A DNA stretch of 64,000 nucleotides from Cyanophora paradoxa. Lineage: Eukaryota > Glaucocystophyceae > Cyanophorales > Cyanophoraceae. Made by a program: the position numbers and the translations under genes. Of this stretch, positions 22,034-33,710 are shown piece by piece. The DNA lies in contig QPMI01000056.1 in NCBI GenBank assembly GCA_004431415.1, positions 485,517 to 549,516 on the forward strand, written 5' to 3'. The notes below the pieces were generated by a model. The model ran no database searches. It saw only the letters and a program-made list of their open reading frames with translations, and was not told the DNA's origin. Position 1 is the stretch's first letter; every line of letters begins with the position of its first letter.

Positions 22034-23020
22034 ATGCAAATTAAATTGATGCGTGCGATTTTTTGCGCGGGTTACGCGAAATTGTTGTCGACGTCGGCAG
22101 CTGCACATGCGCATATGCATATGCATGCAGCCAGCTCGAGCTCCATGGCCAGCTCCGCGGCCGGCTCTAGATCTCGGCGTGCGCAGCCCAAGATCAACCC
22201 GTTCTGTCAGCTGCAGCGCGATGGTGGCCCCCCGGCTGGCGCGATGATGCTTATCTTCAGCCGCGTGGCGGAGGACCCGCAGTCTCTCATCTCCCTGTCC
22301 CGCGTCGACAGCTGGTTCCGCATGATGCTGACGACGGAATCCGCCGCCACCGACGAGCTGTGGCGGCGCGCGTTCTTGGCGCTGCCCGTGGACGTTCTGG
22401 AGGCGGCGCGGGACGCGGGCGTGGACGGCCGCGACCAGCCGCGGCGTGCAGTCGAGCTGGCGTTCCCAGGGCCCTGCGGCGGCTGCGGGGCGACGCGGGC
22501 GAAGGAGCTGCGCACCCGCTGGGGCCTCCTCATCCGCGCCTGCCACTTCTGCTTCCGCTACAACACCATTGGAGACTACGAGGTTGGTCGTCATCGCGGC
22601 CTACTCGAGCACCTCCGGCGAGAGCGCGTCGAAGGGTGGCAGAGGTCGTTCGGCTACAGGTACGGCAGGGGTGAAAAAGTGGAGTACGATCGGCTTCTGC
22701 GCTCCAGTGTGGTGGCTGTGCTGCGCTCCAGCGGCGCCAGCGAGGAGACGATCGAAGCCGTCAAGCCGCGCGACAGGCGAACGCTTCTCAGCATTGCGGT
22801 CAAGGCCGCTGGGCTCAAAGTCGGCAAGGCGAGCTTGACTGACGCCTTCAAGGCCGCCGTCAAGAAGCGCACCAAGCCGGACATCAATCTCATGAAAACG
22901 ATTCGCGAGGAGATCAAAATCAAGCTGAAATCCAGGCAAGTGCGCGTGCACATATGCATCGCAAAGCACTTAATTCGTGCTAAAGATAAAGCGCTTGATC
23001 GATGTCATGACTTGGAATAA
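22034..23020 (+). CDS. F-box-like protein with a CxxC-CxxC element; may be the front of the SUV3 gene
   Basis: An open frame of up to 328 codons; the ATG at 22145 (MASSAAGSRSRRAQPK) or that at 22034 could start it. The segment LIFSRVAEDPQSLISLSRVD, followed by WFRMMLTTES and ELWRRAFLAL, resembles an F-box (helix, SLSRVDS core, LW). Next, PCGGCGATRAKELRTR and IRACHFCFRYN form a possible zinc-binding pair of CxxC motifs, as in some F-box proteins. The rest is Lys/Arg-rich and helical (KPRDRRTLLSIAVKAAG). The frame ends at 23020, but a GTGCGC donor near 22939 would allow splicing toward the downstream SUV3 exons, with gaps no larger than the introns there. So it is either a separate gene or an N-terminal extension of the helicase. 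Confidence 0.45.
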   Translation: MQIKLMRAIFCAGYAKLLSTSAAAHAHMHMHAASSSSMASSAAGSRSRRAQPKINPFCQLQRDGGPPAGAMMLIFSRVAEDPQSLISLSRVDSWFRMMLTTESAATDELWRRAFLALPVDVLEAARDAGVDGRDQPRRAVELAFPGPCGGCGATRAKELRTRWGLLIRACHFCFRYNTIGDYEVGRHRGLLEHLRRERVEGWQRSFGYRYGRGEKVEYDRLLRSSVVAVLRSSGASEETIEAVKPRDRRTLLSIAVKAAGLKVGKASLTDAFKAAVKKRTKPDINLMKTIREEIKIKLKSRQVRVHICIAKHLIRAKDKALDRCHDLE

Positions 23021-23395
23021 TTAAATCACCAACGAATTCTTATTATCGATCAATCCTTTCGCTCATGCACATGTTCCGCAATCGATGTCGTGACGAATTT
23101 AATTTGCAGCGGGCCCGGGGGTGCTGGTGGCCGCGGATCCGCGCAAGCAAGCTCCGGATCCACATGTACAGCTGCATCTCCAGCCAATCCGGCTTCGAAT
23201 TCAGAGAGTCCACATGCACAAGCACTCCTGTCCGTTCGTGTTCGAAATAGCCAGGCCACAAATTGTTTTCTTCTAGACTACAAATTCTTCTAGACTAGCA
23301 AGTTCAGCGAACCACTCTTTCTGATCGCGATTTATATATATATCGGCAGAGGGCCGGCTGCGGCTGCTTCGAAGGGCCGGAGTTCGAGTTTAAAT

Positions 23396-26300
23396 TTGAA
23401 GCGACCACGCGAAAGCCCCAGATACGGCGCCCTGGATTGGGTGGCCTTCTTCTGCCGGGGGGGAGTCACGGCAAAGAGGCTCGCTTTCGAGGACAAGGGG
23501 ATCAGCGAGCGGAGCTTTGCCGAGGTTCAATTGCAATTGATTCTGCGACGCAATCCGGAGATCTGTTGTTTTGGTGAACGTTGACTTCCAATTAATATTG
23601 CGTACGCATGCGCATGCGCAGGCATCGGAGTATTTCTACGACTTCTTCAAACAGTGTGTCAATGTCGACCTGGCCGCGTCGAAATCGTTTCATGAGCACT
23701 TCCAAAATTACGCCGAGGTACTTTTAATTTACTCCCATACAAGATTTGAGTTTTGAATCCATGTCATGATCATGATCAGAACGAGCTGAAATTCGCCCGC
23801 CACTACATTCCGAAGTGCGACATGCCCGCCGCTTTCTCTACAGAAGGGGATCCGATTATCCCTTAGATATAATTAGATATTCTATATAGATCTATATAGA
23901 TCCCTTACATTATCCTATAGATCTATATAGCTATATTCTCAAGTAATTTAAATTTAAATGTAAAAGCGACGTCTTGGAATTCGGATTCGTCTTATTCCAA
24001 TTTAAAAAGCGATCGCGATGGCGCCGGCTCGCTATATTGATCTCGATTGGATCTAGATTTAAAGTTTTTCTGGATCAAAACTGTCCTACGAACAGATTTT
24101 TTCTGACACTTTGTTTGCAACAAGATTCGAACGGATTGAGGAGACGCCTCGAACGCTGGCGGAGTCACTGACGGGGCTCCCTGTGAATCAGAAGGGGCGC
24201 GGCGAGGCCTGCCGCCTGATGCTGCCCGTCTTTGCCGAATTCGCGCACCTGGTCGCGGAGGAAGACGCAGCGCGGGCGGCGGGAGAAATTCGCCGAAGGC
24301 TGCGCCAGGAGGAGATCGTCGATTCCGCGACCGACCTGCGCCAGGTAATTACGAAATTGTAATGCAATAGCAGTATACGTATATATCGATTTTACGCCTG
24401 ATAAGAAGATATAATATATATATGCATTTTATATGCTCGCGATCGCAACTATGATCGAAATACCGGTACGTATACCGGTATTTATGCGATCCGGATCCTG
24501 ATTATGATATCGACGGCATATATATACCCGGTCGAGATCACGGCATGCGCACATCTACAGCCGGCGCCGCGCCGCACCGATCGATATATCGCGAGTTTCT
24601 GTACATGTAACTGCGCATGCTTGCAATTGTGCGCAGCCGCACACGTGGTACCCTGCAGCGCGTGCAATGAATCGGATTGTCACGTTTCACTCAGGGTACG
24701 TATACGCAAAAATTAGACATACACGAAATGGAATTCGAAGTCGAAAGCTGCACCTTCAAGAGGGGTTCTGATGGCCATGGTCGCACTTCTCTCCGCGGCA
24801 GGGAGACGAACAGCGGGAAGACGCACGCGGCGCTACAGGCCCTCGCCGCAGCTCAGAGCGGCATCTACTGCGCCCCACTACGTCTCCTTGCCCGCGAGGT
24901 GCTGCACGCGCGGCTGCGCTCGCCAGCCCCGTGGGAGATTGCAATTGCAGCCCTCGGCCTAGCTATGGGACTCGGCTTGCTTGATCATAAAATAATTCAC
25001 CACTGTTTTGCTAGAAATAATTTAATTTTCCTCTGACCCTTTAGGAAAAGTACTAGTACTATAGCTAGTTGAATATCTTGATCATGATACATGGATATCG
25101 ATCTTGATCGATCAACTCCAGATCGTTTTGACAATCGATATCGTGCGTATAGGTGTATGAGGCGCTGAACGAGCGTGGCGTCCGATGCGATCTTCTTACG
25201 TGCGTATGTTCGATGAGTTCTTCTTATCAATGCCATGGCCAAGCTATACTCTGCGCCAGAAGAAATTTATTTATTCTGCGCGCAGCTGCAGAATAAATAA
25301 AACCTCACGTGCACAAAAAGAAAGAATGCACGTTGTACAAACTAGTCGCGGATCGGAGGGGCTAAAGTTAACATTAATATCAGAAATTGAATGCGCTACG
25401 AATCTCGATCAATATCATTTTCAGAGCTCGAGTATGGTTTCTAACTTTTAATTTGCATTAATATTCTCAGGGGTCAAGAGAGCTTGAGCTGGAAGATGGC
25501 TCCAGCGCGCGCACAAGCTCGAAAGAACGGCGATTTTGCTGACGAAAGCGACTGTGGCTCTCACGTGAGTGATCATTAGTATTGAACTCGCGTTTCTGAT
25601 GATGACAACGTCAACATTAACATGTGCGTGTGCAGGTGTCGTGCACTGTCGAGATGGCGAGCACAGATCAGCGGTACGACGTGGCCGTCATCGACGAGGT
25701 TCGCATTCATGCATGCGCTCTAGATCTATTACTGAATAGTAATGATCAAGATTCCGAATTCTAGAAATTAAATTGCTTTTATTGCCAGTTGAAACTGCCG
25801 CCAGATCCAGATGATCGGGGACCCCTCCCGCGGCGACGCATGGACGCGAGCCCTGCAGGGGCTTCTCGCCCCCGCCGTGCACGTCTGCGGGAGTCCCTGC
25901 GTGGAGGAGCTGGTCCGGAGGCTGTGCGCGCTGCAGGGCGACAGGCTTGAGGTGCTTCGGTACAATCGGCATCTCGAGCTGCGCTGCGAGACGACGCCCG
26001 TCACCTCGTGGGCTTCTCTGAGGCGCGGCGACTGCGTTGTCGGTTCGGAAATATCGTTTATATGTCTTTTTGCGTCGCAGATCTAGAGCGCCGGCTCTTA
26101 AGCTCACAATATATATTAATATTAATGCTGATACGTTGACGTTGCGTTAACGTTTAATAAATTAAAACGCCCTGCAGCGTTTTCGCGAAAGGATGTGTAC
26201 GATATCAAGCGGGAGATCGAGAACACGACCAGCTACAAGTGCTGCGTCGTTTACGGTGGTCTACCGCCCGAGACCGTGCGCGAAAATGATTGATCGTTCG

Positions 26301-28366
26301 AATATCAAGCATTAGTATAGGTTTTGAGAGACGGCATCGATATCGCAGCGTGTGGAGCAGGCGAAGCTGTTCAACCGACACTCAGATTCAGATGGCGGAA
26401 GCCATGCCATACTTGTCGCGACTGATGCCATTGGAATGGGTCTCAATCTGTCAGCACCTTAAGCTTTGCATGTGTTATGAACTCATAGATTTAGATGTAG
26501 ATGCCTATATATAATTATATATAGAATCCAGGATCCCTGCAGCTTGGGCCACCGATCGCGAGCCGAAACTGAAATTTGCGCAACGTTAACGACAAACTAA
26601 AACAAAACACGCGCAGGAACATTGGACGGATCGTTTTCTCGGACGTTCAAAAGTTTGACGGCAACACGACGCGGGCCCTCACCGGGCTGGAGGTGAAGCA
26701 GATAGCGGGGCGCGCGGGCCGATTCGGCGGGCGCTTCGAGGCGGGCTTCGTGTCGGCCAGGACCAGGGCGGACCTCGAGGAGGTGCGCACCAAGCTCCAG
26801 AAGCCCACGGCGATCGTCAAGGTGCGTATCTCGCGATCGAAGCGGGACCCTTGCCGCAATGCGCTATATTAAATCACACCTGGCCAACATTGATTTAATT
26901 TCAATCAACATCTCCTACCCCGACACGATTCTCCGGATTCCTCACTTAAGCTTGCGCATTCACGACCACGCGACGTGTACATGTACATGTTACAGGCGGC
27001 GGGGCTCTTCCCCTCCTTCGACCGGGTGAGAATATTCGCGGACGCAATGGAGCACGGGGCCTCTTTACACGCCATTTTGGTTCGCCACTCCCTTGCGCAT
27101 GCTCGGTCCTGCGGCACCGTAGCCCCCTGAATTCATATTTCTTCTCAAGCAAGCTTGTGCAGAAAGAGTTCACGAAAGTCGTCGACAACCGGCACCGGCA
27201 CGGGATTGATGAACAGCTCTATTTCCTTCGCAACATCAAAGACATGCTCGTGCGCCCGCGTCAAAATTATAAATGTGTCTAGCATGGATATCGTTTCAAC
27301 GTTAACGCGTCGATTTTTTGACCGCGGCCCGGCCTTAAGCTTCGAATTACATATTCGAGCTCGAATGCGCAGCGGGTAGCGGAGATTGTGGAGTCCAGAC
27401 CGGTCCCGCAGCTGAGCCTGCGCGACCGCTACACGCTCAGCACATCTCCGGCGCGGCTCGACAATCGCAAAGTCACCGAATGCCAACGCCTTCTCGTGCG
27501 TGAACATAAATTATATATAGTTGCAATGCACTGCGCAGCTGATCATCATTGCAATCGACATATATATATATATATACCACGAATCGCATCTACGTATACT
27601 TGCATGTGCTTATAAATTTTAAAACTTGAATATTGATCGAAGGCGAATGCAGGAGCAAGTGGCGATCGACCTGGGGCGAGGAGTGCAAGTGATTCGCCTG
27701 CCCGCCAAGCTCCACAGAGGGAATCTGTATCTGGCGCAGAGCTCGAGCGGAGCCTGCAGCCAAGAGGACATCAAGATTCTCGAGGGTGTTTTCTGCCCCA
27801 TGGCCAGCCGATGCGCGTAATTATAACCTAGGCCTACCGTAGTATATGTACAGCTGCAGCTGGCGCATGTGCACTGACTTTTCGAGCCTGCGCGCGCAGA
27901 GGAAATATCGGCGATCCAACTGTACCTCTGGCTCGCGTGAGCGCCCAAACCGGCTCTAGATCTAGATCTAAAAGCGCTTGCAGCTTCAGCTTGCTCAGAT
28001 CAATTTTAAGATCTAGAGTGATCTTAAAACATGCATATGTACATGTGCATATGCATGCGCAGGCACCAGATGCGGGGGCGGGCGAGTTTCCCAGACGTGG
28101 AGGAGGCGGCGGCAGGGCAGGAGAGAATCGGGGCGCTGCTGCACGGGGCTCTCCAGAAGCGGGTGACTTCGAGCAACGCGTACATGTACAGCGGCGGCAG
28201 GGGCTATAGCTACCGGCCCCGGGACGCGTTCGGCGACTTCTTCCGCGGATTCCGGTACACGCACGACCGGTACGAGTACGGCAGCGACGCCGACGAGGGC
28301 GAGGACGAGTACGACAGCGACGACATCGGCAGCGACGCGTACGAGTACGACAGCGACTGCGAGTAG
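23396..28366 (+). CDS. SUV3: SUV3-type ATP-dependent RNA helicase (mitochondrial degradosome family)
   Basis: A run of exons reads as the SUV3 family in order: DLRQ-PHTWYPAARAMNRIVTFHS (24341/24637-24695), GETNSGKTHAALQAL with Walker A lysine (24802-24898), SGIYCAPLRLLARE, VYEALNERGVRCDLLTGQES, VSCTVEMAS, YDVAVIDE (Walker B, DEIQ box), IQMIGDPSRGDAWTRALQGL, KDVYDIKREIE, CCVVYGGLPPE, AILVATDAIGMGLNL, QIAGRAGRFGGRF (motif VI), AAGLFPSFDRVRIFADAMEH, EEISAIQLYLWLA and RASFPDVEEAAAGQERIGAL. SUV3 unwinds RNA for degradation in mitochondria and also exists in the nucleus. The C-terminus is unusual: Tyr/Gly-rich, then acidic (DEYDSDDIGSDAYEYDSDCE), ending at 28366. N-terminal exons before 24113 (ASEYFYDFFKQCVNVDL, NELKFARHYIPKCD) are less certain. 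Introns are AT-rich with GTGCGT/GTACGT donors, unlike those of the flanking genes. Confidence 0.85.
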
Positions 28367-29057
28367 GAGTATATATATATATATATATATACGTATGAGT
28401 ATACGTATCGATGTCCGATTGCGAATTCTAATCAATCAATATTGCGATTGCAAATTTATTTAAAACAGTTTTCCCGGTACGCGTACGATAGCGCCTGCGC
28501 ATGCCTGTACATGTATATATTTGCCTAGAAGCTGCACATGGTACATTCGAATTCGAAGCGCGTGTCGATCCGACTCGGCTTCGAATTTGACGATATGCAA
28601 TGCATTGGCGGGCCGCGCTGGCCATGGCCATGGGACAGTCCATGGGGCTATCACCTGCATCCGAATTCCAACGACTACGGAGGCCGCCGGGCTAGCACTA
28701 TAGCACTAGCGTGGCATGCGCAGCATGGCCGACCTAGATATGGATGGACGTCTAACCGCAAAAAGCGTCGACGTCTGCCGTCATGCGGCAAATTATATTA
28801 AATACATGTTCAGGTTCGTGGCTATATATATATGAGAGAGGGAGGGCGGATCGGAGGGGGACAAGGGAGGGGTAAATATAAACGAAAATTAAGCTACCTT
28901 CACAGCAATTTCGACGACAGCGACATCGACGATTCTCCCGGCCTTGGGCACTTGTGCTTTCCAGTAATGGAATTCGCGAAAGATAAACAGCCATTGATGA
29001 CACTCCTACGATCACAAACACTTCTGCAAGGGCGGGCGCCCCGCCAACAGCGCGCTC
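28367..29057. other. Intergenic DNA, no gene recognised
   Basis: AT-rich spacer with a (TA)n tract at 28371-28391 and palindromic words (CCATGGCCATGG near 28620, CATATATATATATG near 28820). No splice-linked coding segment was recognised. A short purine-rich tract lies at 28831-28872. Confidence 0.4.
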
Positions 29058-32000
29058 CTACCCCACGGGCGGCCTGTGCAACGCGCTGCTTGCTGTTTCT
29101 CCGCCGTCGCCGCCGCCAAGTTGGCTGGCAACCGGATCCGTTGCCCGTGCGAGCGCGCGGATCTCATTGGCACCCTCCACCTTGACGCCGGGGTACCGCT
29201 CCAGCACGGCCGCCAGCGCCCGCGCCGCCTCCTCGCGCTCGCCCTGCGTTCGCCAGCCGACAACTCGCCCGCACATGACGTCCTGTTCAAATGCGTCGGA
29301 GGGAATCCACGGAAGTGCGCATCTAGTCAAGGGAGCACAATCGCGAACCCAGAAGCGGTCATCGAGCTCCTCCTTGGGCGGCAGCCTCGGGTCTCGCAGC
29401 AGCTCGTCCACCCGCCGCACCGCCTCCGCCAAGCGCCCCTGATTGAAGTACCCCTGAGCCAGAGTCGTCAGGACCTGCTGCTCCGAGCCCGACAGAGGCG
29501 GGCACAGACCTTGGAGGTCGTGCGGAGCTTCAGCTCCGCCAGCATCTCTCGCATCGTCTCAAAGGCCAGGTCGACCTCGCCGCAGAGCGAGAGCGCCTGT
29601 GTGCACGCGGTGCAACAATCAGACGACTGGACTTGTGAGGTGCAGCACTAGTTCTTGATCAACGGCGACGCCATTGCACCTCAACGATGCTGCAGACGAC
29701 GTTTGCATTGACGTTGCGCAGCCCGCCGTGCTTTCCGTCTCGCAGAGCCTGCAAAAGGTCGTAGATCTTCGAGAGGCCCTCCCGCCCTCCCAGTCGCCCG
29801 TAGGAGTCTGATCGATTGCATGTGATTGAACGTATTGCAGTTGCATGCGGAGAAAACTGCGAACCAAAAATGCACGAAAACGCTTGAGCATCTAAATGAA
29901 TATCCCCATTTGCCGATGTATTAAGAAGCCTTCCGGCGATCTCCTGTGCCTCGTCGTGCTTCTCTAAGTTGCTGAACGCCTACGAAAGAGGGAAAGGAGA
30001 GGGAAAGGAGATGCGTCAACATCAAACCCACGAAGGTGAATGCAAGGCTGATGCATCCAAGACCTAGAAACGATGATCATGAGCACCTGTATGAGCGTGC
30101 AGGACAATATGGCATCTCGAAAAACGACATATGCGTCCTCCCGCACAATCTCATGCACATGCACAAGCATGTGTTGAAGATGAAAACCTGTAATGTCTCC
30201 GCCCTTCGCCGTCGCTACGAAAGAAGAAGAAATATGTAGTTCAGACCAAGCAACCAAGGAAGCTTCAAGATGTAAACCGAACCGATGGGTTTGAGAAGGG
30301 CGCTGAGGACGCCGGACGTGTCGTGTGCCGCCTGCCGCGCCATCTGAAGCCACTCCAAAGCGTGCTCCCACTGTCTCTCGGCCGCAAAGTGGTGTACCTT
30401 TTTTTTTTCAAAAAGCCCGCCCGGGCAATGTTCGTATTAAAAGGACAACAATTACCGCCCCGTCGCGCAATGTCCGACTGGGGGGGCACCGTCCGACTGC
30501 TCTACCTGCTCTGCGGCATAGAGGGGAGACGTCGTGCTACCCTGCCCTAGCTAGCTGCGAGCTATTATGAGGGAGCGGTGTGGAGTCGAGTCGGTCCTTG
30601 GCCCTGCAAGAGGGGGGGGGGGGGGGGGGGGGGAAGGCTCTGTTTGCCCTAGCTAGGAGCTATCTGTCGGAGTCTTGGCCCTGGGGGAGGGGGGGGGAGG
30701 GGAGGCGGGGCGCACGGGGCGTGGGGGGTGGCGGGGGCGGAGCGGAGGGAGGGGAAGGGGCGGGAGCGGGTGCACAGCGGGGTGGGGGGCGGCGGGGGCG
30801 GGCGCTGGAGGGCGGCCAGGGCGGGGCGCTGGAGCCGGAGGGCGGGGCGGGGCGCTGGAGGCGGAGGGCGGGGCGGGGCGCTGGAGCCGGAGGGCGGGGG
30901 CGGGTGCTGGAGCCGGAGGCAGGGCGGGGCGCTGGAGCCGGAGGCGGGGCGGGCGCTGGAGCTGGAGGGGGGCGGCGTGAGCCGGAGGCGGGGGGCGCTG
31001 GAGCGGAGGCGGGGCGGGCGCTGGAGCGGAGGGCGGGGCGGGCGCTGGAGCCGGAGGGCGGGGCGGGGCGCTGGAGCCGGAGGGCGGGGGCGGGGCGCTG
31101 GAGCCGGAGGGCGGGGGCGGGGCGCTGGAGCCGGAGGGCGGGGGCGGGGCGCTGGAGCCGGAGGGCGGGGCGGGGCGCTGGAGCCGGGGCAGGGGCGGGG
31201 CGCTGGAGCCGGAGGGCGGGGCGGGGCGCTGGAGCCGGAGGCGGGGCGGGGCGCTGAATCCGGAGGGCGGGGCGGGGCGCTGGAGCCGGAGGGCGGGGCG
31301 GGGCGCTGGAGCCGGAGGGCGGGGGCGGGGCGCTGGAGCCGGAGGGCGGGGGCGGGGCGCTGGAGCCGGAGGGCGGGGGCGGGGCGCTGGAGCCGGAGGG
31401 CGGGGCGGGGCGCTGGAGCCGGAGGGCGGGGGCGGGGCGCTGGAGCCGGAGGGCGGGGCGGGGCGCTGGAGCCGGAGGCGGGGCGGGGTGCTGGAGCCGG
31501 AGGGCGGGGCGGGGCGCTGGAGCCGGGGGCGGGGCGGGCGCTGGCGCCGGCGTCAGGGGCCGGCTTGGAGGCCGGGTCCGGGCGAGCCTCGTCTGGCTCT
31601 GGGGGGGGGACCGAGCGTACACGTCTCTGTACCGACCTCGGGGAGGAGGAGTCCGGGTGGGCGCCCTTTGGGCCCAGGCCGGGGGAGAGGGGGCGGGGGC
31701 GTGGGCCCGCGGGGCCTGGGCTCTGGGCGGGGGAGGGACCGGCGCGGGGCGCTAGGGAGTACTAGTTGGGCGTGGGCGCACCCCGCCGTAGTTGTACATC
31801 GGACGGCGCCGACGGCCCCGTCGCGCGGCGAGCTCGAGGCGGAGGAGAGAGGTCAAGATGCAGGTCGAGATCTGCAGGCGCGCGAGCACGTTCTGTAAGG
31901 ATGGGGCGGCGCGCGCGGCGCCTGCAGCATGACGGCGGCATTCGAGGGACAGTACTAGTGGCGGCGGCGCGCGACGTCGACGGTGGGTGCGTCATCTTAG

Positions 32001-33710
32001 AGAGCTGGCGGTCATCGGGCATCGGCTATGCGGCGGGCGGCGTGTGGGTGGCCGGGCGGCGATGGCGGGAGCTCGGGCGTAGTCGAGGCGGTCGCTCGCA
32101 CGCTTTATATTAGGACTGCGACGTTATACGGAAGATCTAGAGTGGCAGCGCGCTATCCGTATGTCCCGCGCGGGGCGCGGGCAAGGTCCTTGAGATTCAA
32201 AAAGCGTCGGCGTCATGGCGAGGTCGGCGGGGCTCCACGTCGCTCCGGGGGCGGGCTGTCGGCTTCGGCAGTGATGCTGGACGGTAATGTGCCCGCGTCG
32301 GCTGTCGGCTCGCGCCCGGCTGGGCTGGCTAGCGTTGTCGGTCTACGGGGGTCGGGTGGAGCTGGCGCGCGACTTTCCGAGCAGCTTGACACGCGGCGTT
32401 ATCAGGCACCCACGGGTGGGAAGCCTGGCCCGCCGCGCTGCCGTAATCGTCGCGCCGCCGCAAATTTTGCGTACCCCACGTCCTCGCAAAGTGGTGTACC
32501 TATAGACGGGCTGCAAATTGCCTGCTGTGGCTTCCAAATCCGCAGTGTTCATCATGACCACGCACGACGGTGGTGAAGGTGATGTGGTTGAAGTCGAAGC
32601 CAGCGCGCTGCATCCCCCCTCGCAGCAGCCGCGCCACGGCGTCCGCATCCAGTGAGAGCCCGGCTTCGGCCAGCTTCGGCCAAAGCTCGCTGACGGCCTC
32701 CTTGGGGCACGCGAGGCACATGTACAGCTTCAGGTATGTATCTGCGAAACGTAAGGCTCGCCCCTTGTGAGGTGTGGCGCATGCGGAACGAAAGTCGAGG
32801 TCAGCAGGGAACGCACTCCAAGTTATAAGCTTAAAAAGATAACATCGGACGCCTAGCTTCGGCATCGATATCAGCTCCCAGAAGCGCTGGCCGCGATGCC
32901 AGTCGCGGTGGTCCGCACAGGCACTCAGCAGAGCACTGAAGAATGAGTCCGTGATGAGCATGCCAGCTGCACTGCATCGCTGCACGAGAGCGATTGCTTC
33001 GTCGAATCGCCCGAAGCGTGCGTACAGCTGGACCTGGCACATGCACAGAAGTGAGCGGCCGAAGGTTGACATGCATATGTGGGCGCAAGTTGCGACGAAA
33101 TTTCGAAACCAGAAGATAGAACGAACGAACCAGACGCTGCACAGTGCGAGCGTGCACCCGGTGAGTCTGCAGGGCGTCCTTGACGAGCTTTTCTGCCAGC
33201 GAGACAAACTCTGATCGAACCGCGGCCTGGCTGCAACCGTACGAGTTGTAAGGGCAGAGGCTTGCCCTCAAGAGGATGGAAGCAGCGAAGGCTCACCAGT
33301 ACTCTCCCATGGCGATGTCTCGGCACGCAGTGATCGCGGCGCTGTACAAGCTTGCATCCATGCGCCCCTCGAACACGGCTAGCATGCTCTGCACCAGGGC
33401 CCACGCGTCGTTGAAGCGTTTTGCACCCAGGTAGCCATCGACTGTGCGAGGTTTAGTGTCGAACAAGGAAAGCTATCCTCGAGCTCGGTTGAACGCACTC
33501 ATTGCCGTGTAATGAAAGCCGTTCAGCAACGGGAGCCCCGGCTCCTGCGACTCCGCCCGGGTGAAGTACTCGCGAGCGGCGTCCACCCGCCCCGCGTTGA
33601 TGAGGCCATTCAGTAGGTCCGTCAGCAGGCTGCCCGTCGCGGCGCCGGCCTTGACTGCTGTTTCGAACAACTGCTTCGCGTCGTCCGGCCACTGGAGAAG
33701 GAAAGAGACC
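29058..33710 (-). CDS. Pentatricopeptide-repeat-like protein, one gene with a 2-kb internal gap or two adjacent genes
   Basis: Exons on the minus strand show helical-pair repeats of the PPR/TPR type. The 5' set (33700-32545) includes LFETAVKAGAATGSLLTDLL then NGLINAGRVDAAREYFTRA; KRFNDAWALVQSML; LYARFGRFDEAIALVQRCSA then GMLITDSFFSALLSACADH; and AGFDFNHITFTTVV, all close to the 35-residue PPR consensus. The 3' set (30560-29058) includes HFAAERQWEHALEWLQMARQ, AFSNLEKHDEAQEIAGRLL, LAQGYFNQGRLAEAVRRVDE and QGEREEAARALAAVLERYPG. The gap of about 2 kb between the sets contains a G-rich minisatellite. PPR proteins bind organellar RNA; plastid or mitochondrial location is inferred, and I found no clear targeting exon. 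Exon borders, start and stop are approximate. Confidence 0.6.
30612..30633. repeat. Poly-G run (22 G)
   Basis: Uninterrupted G22 on the plus strand between PPR exons, so poly-C in the sense orientation of that gene. Length in a single sequence is approximate because such runs are hard to read. Confidence 0.85.
30790..31550. repeat. G-rich minisatellite, 26-27 bp unit, about 28 copies
   Basis: About 28 copies of a unit CTGGAGCCGGAGGGCGGGGC plus GGGGCG, 26 or 27 bp depending on GGGCGGGGC or GGGGGCGGGGC, with a few 24-bp variants. The whole array is G-rich on the plus strand, with many G3-5 runs suitable for quadruplexes. All frames on both strands remain open (GAGAGGRGGALEPE-like or PALRLQRPAP-like products); this follows from the lack of A/T and does not show coding. 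Confidence 0.92.

Noticed and set aside
30580-31765. Long repetitive open frames (up to 345 codons) on both strands
   Set aside because: They are a by-product of a G/C-only minisatellite lacking A/T for stop codons.
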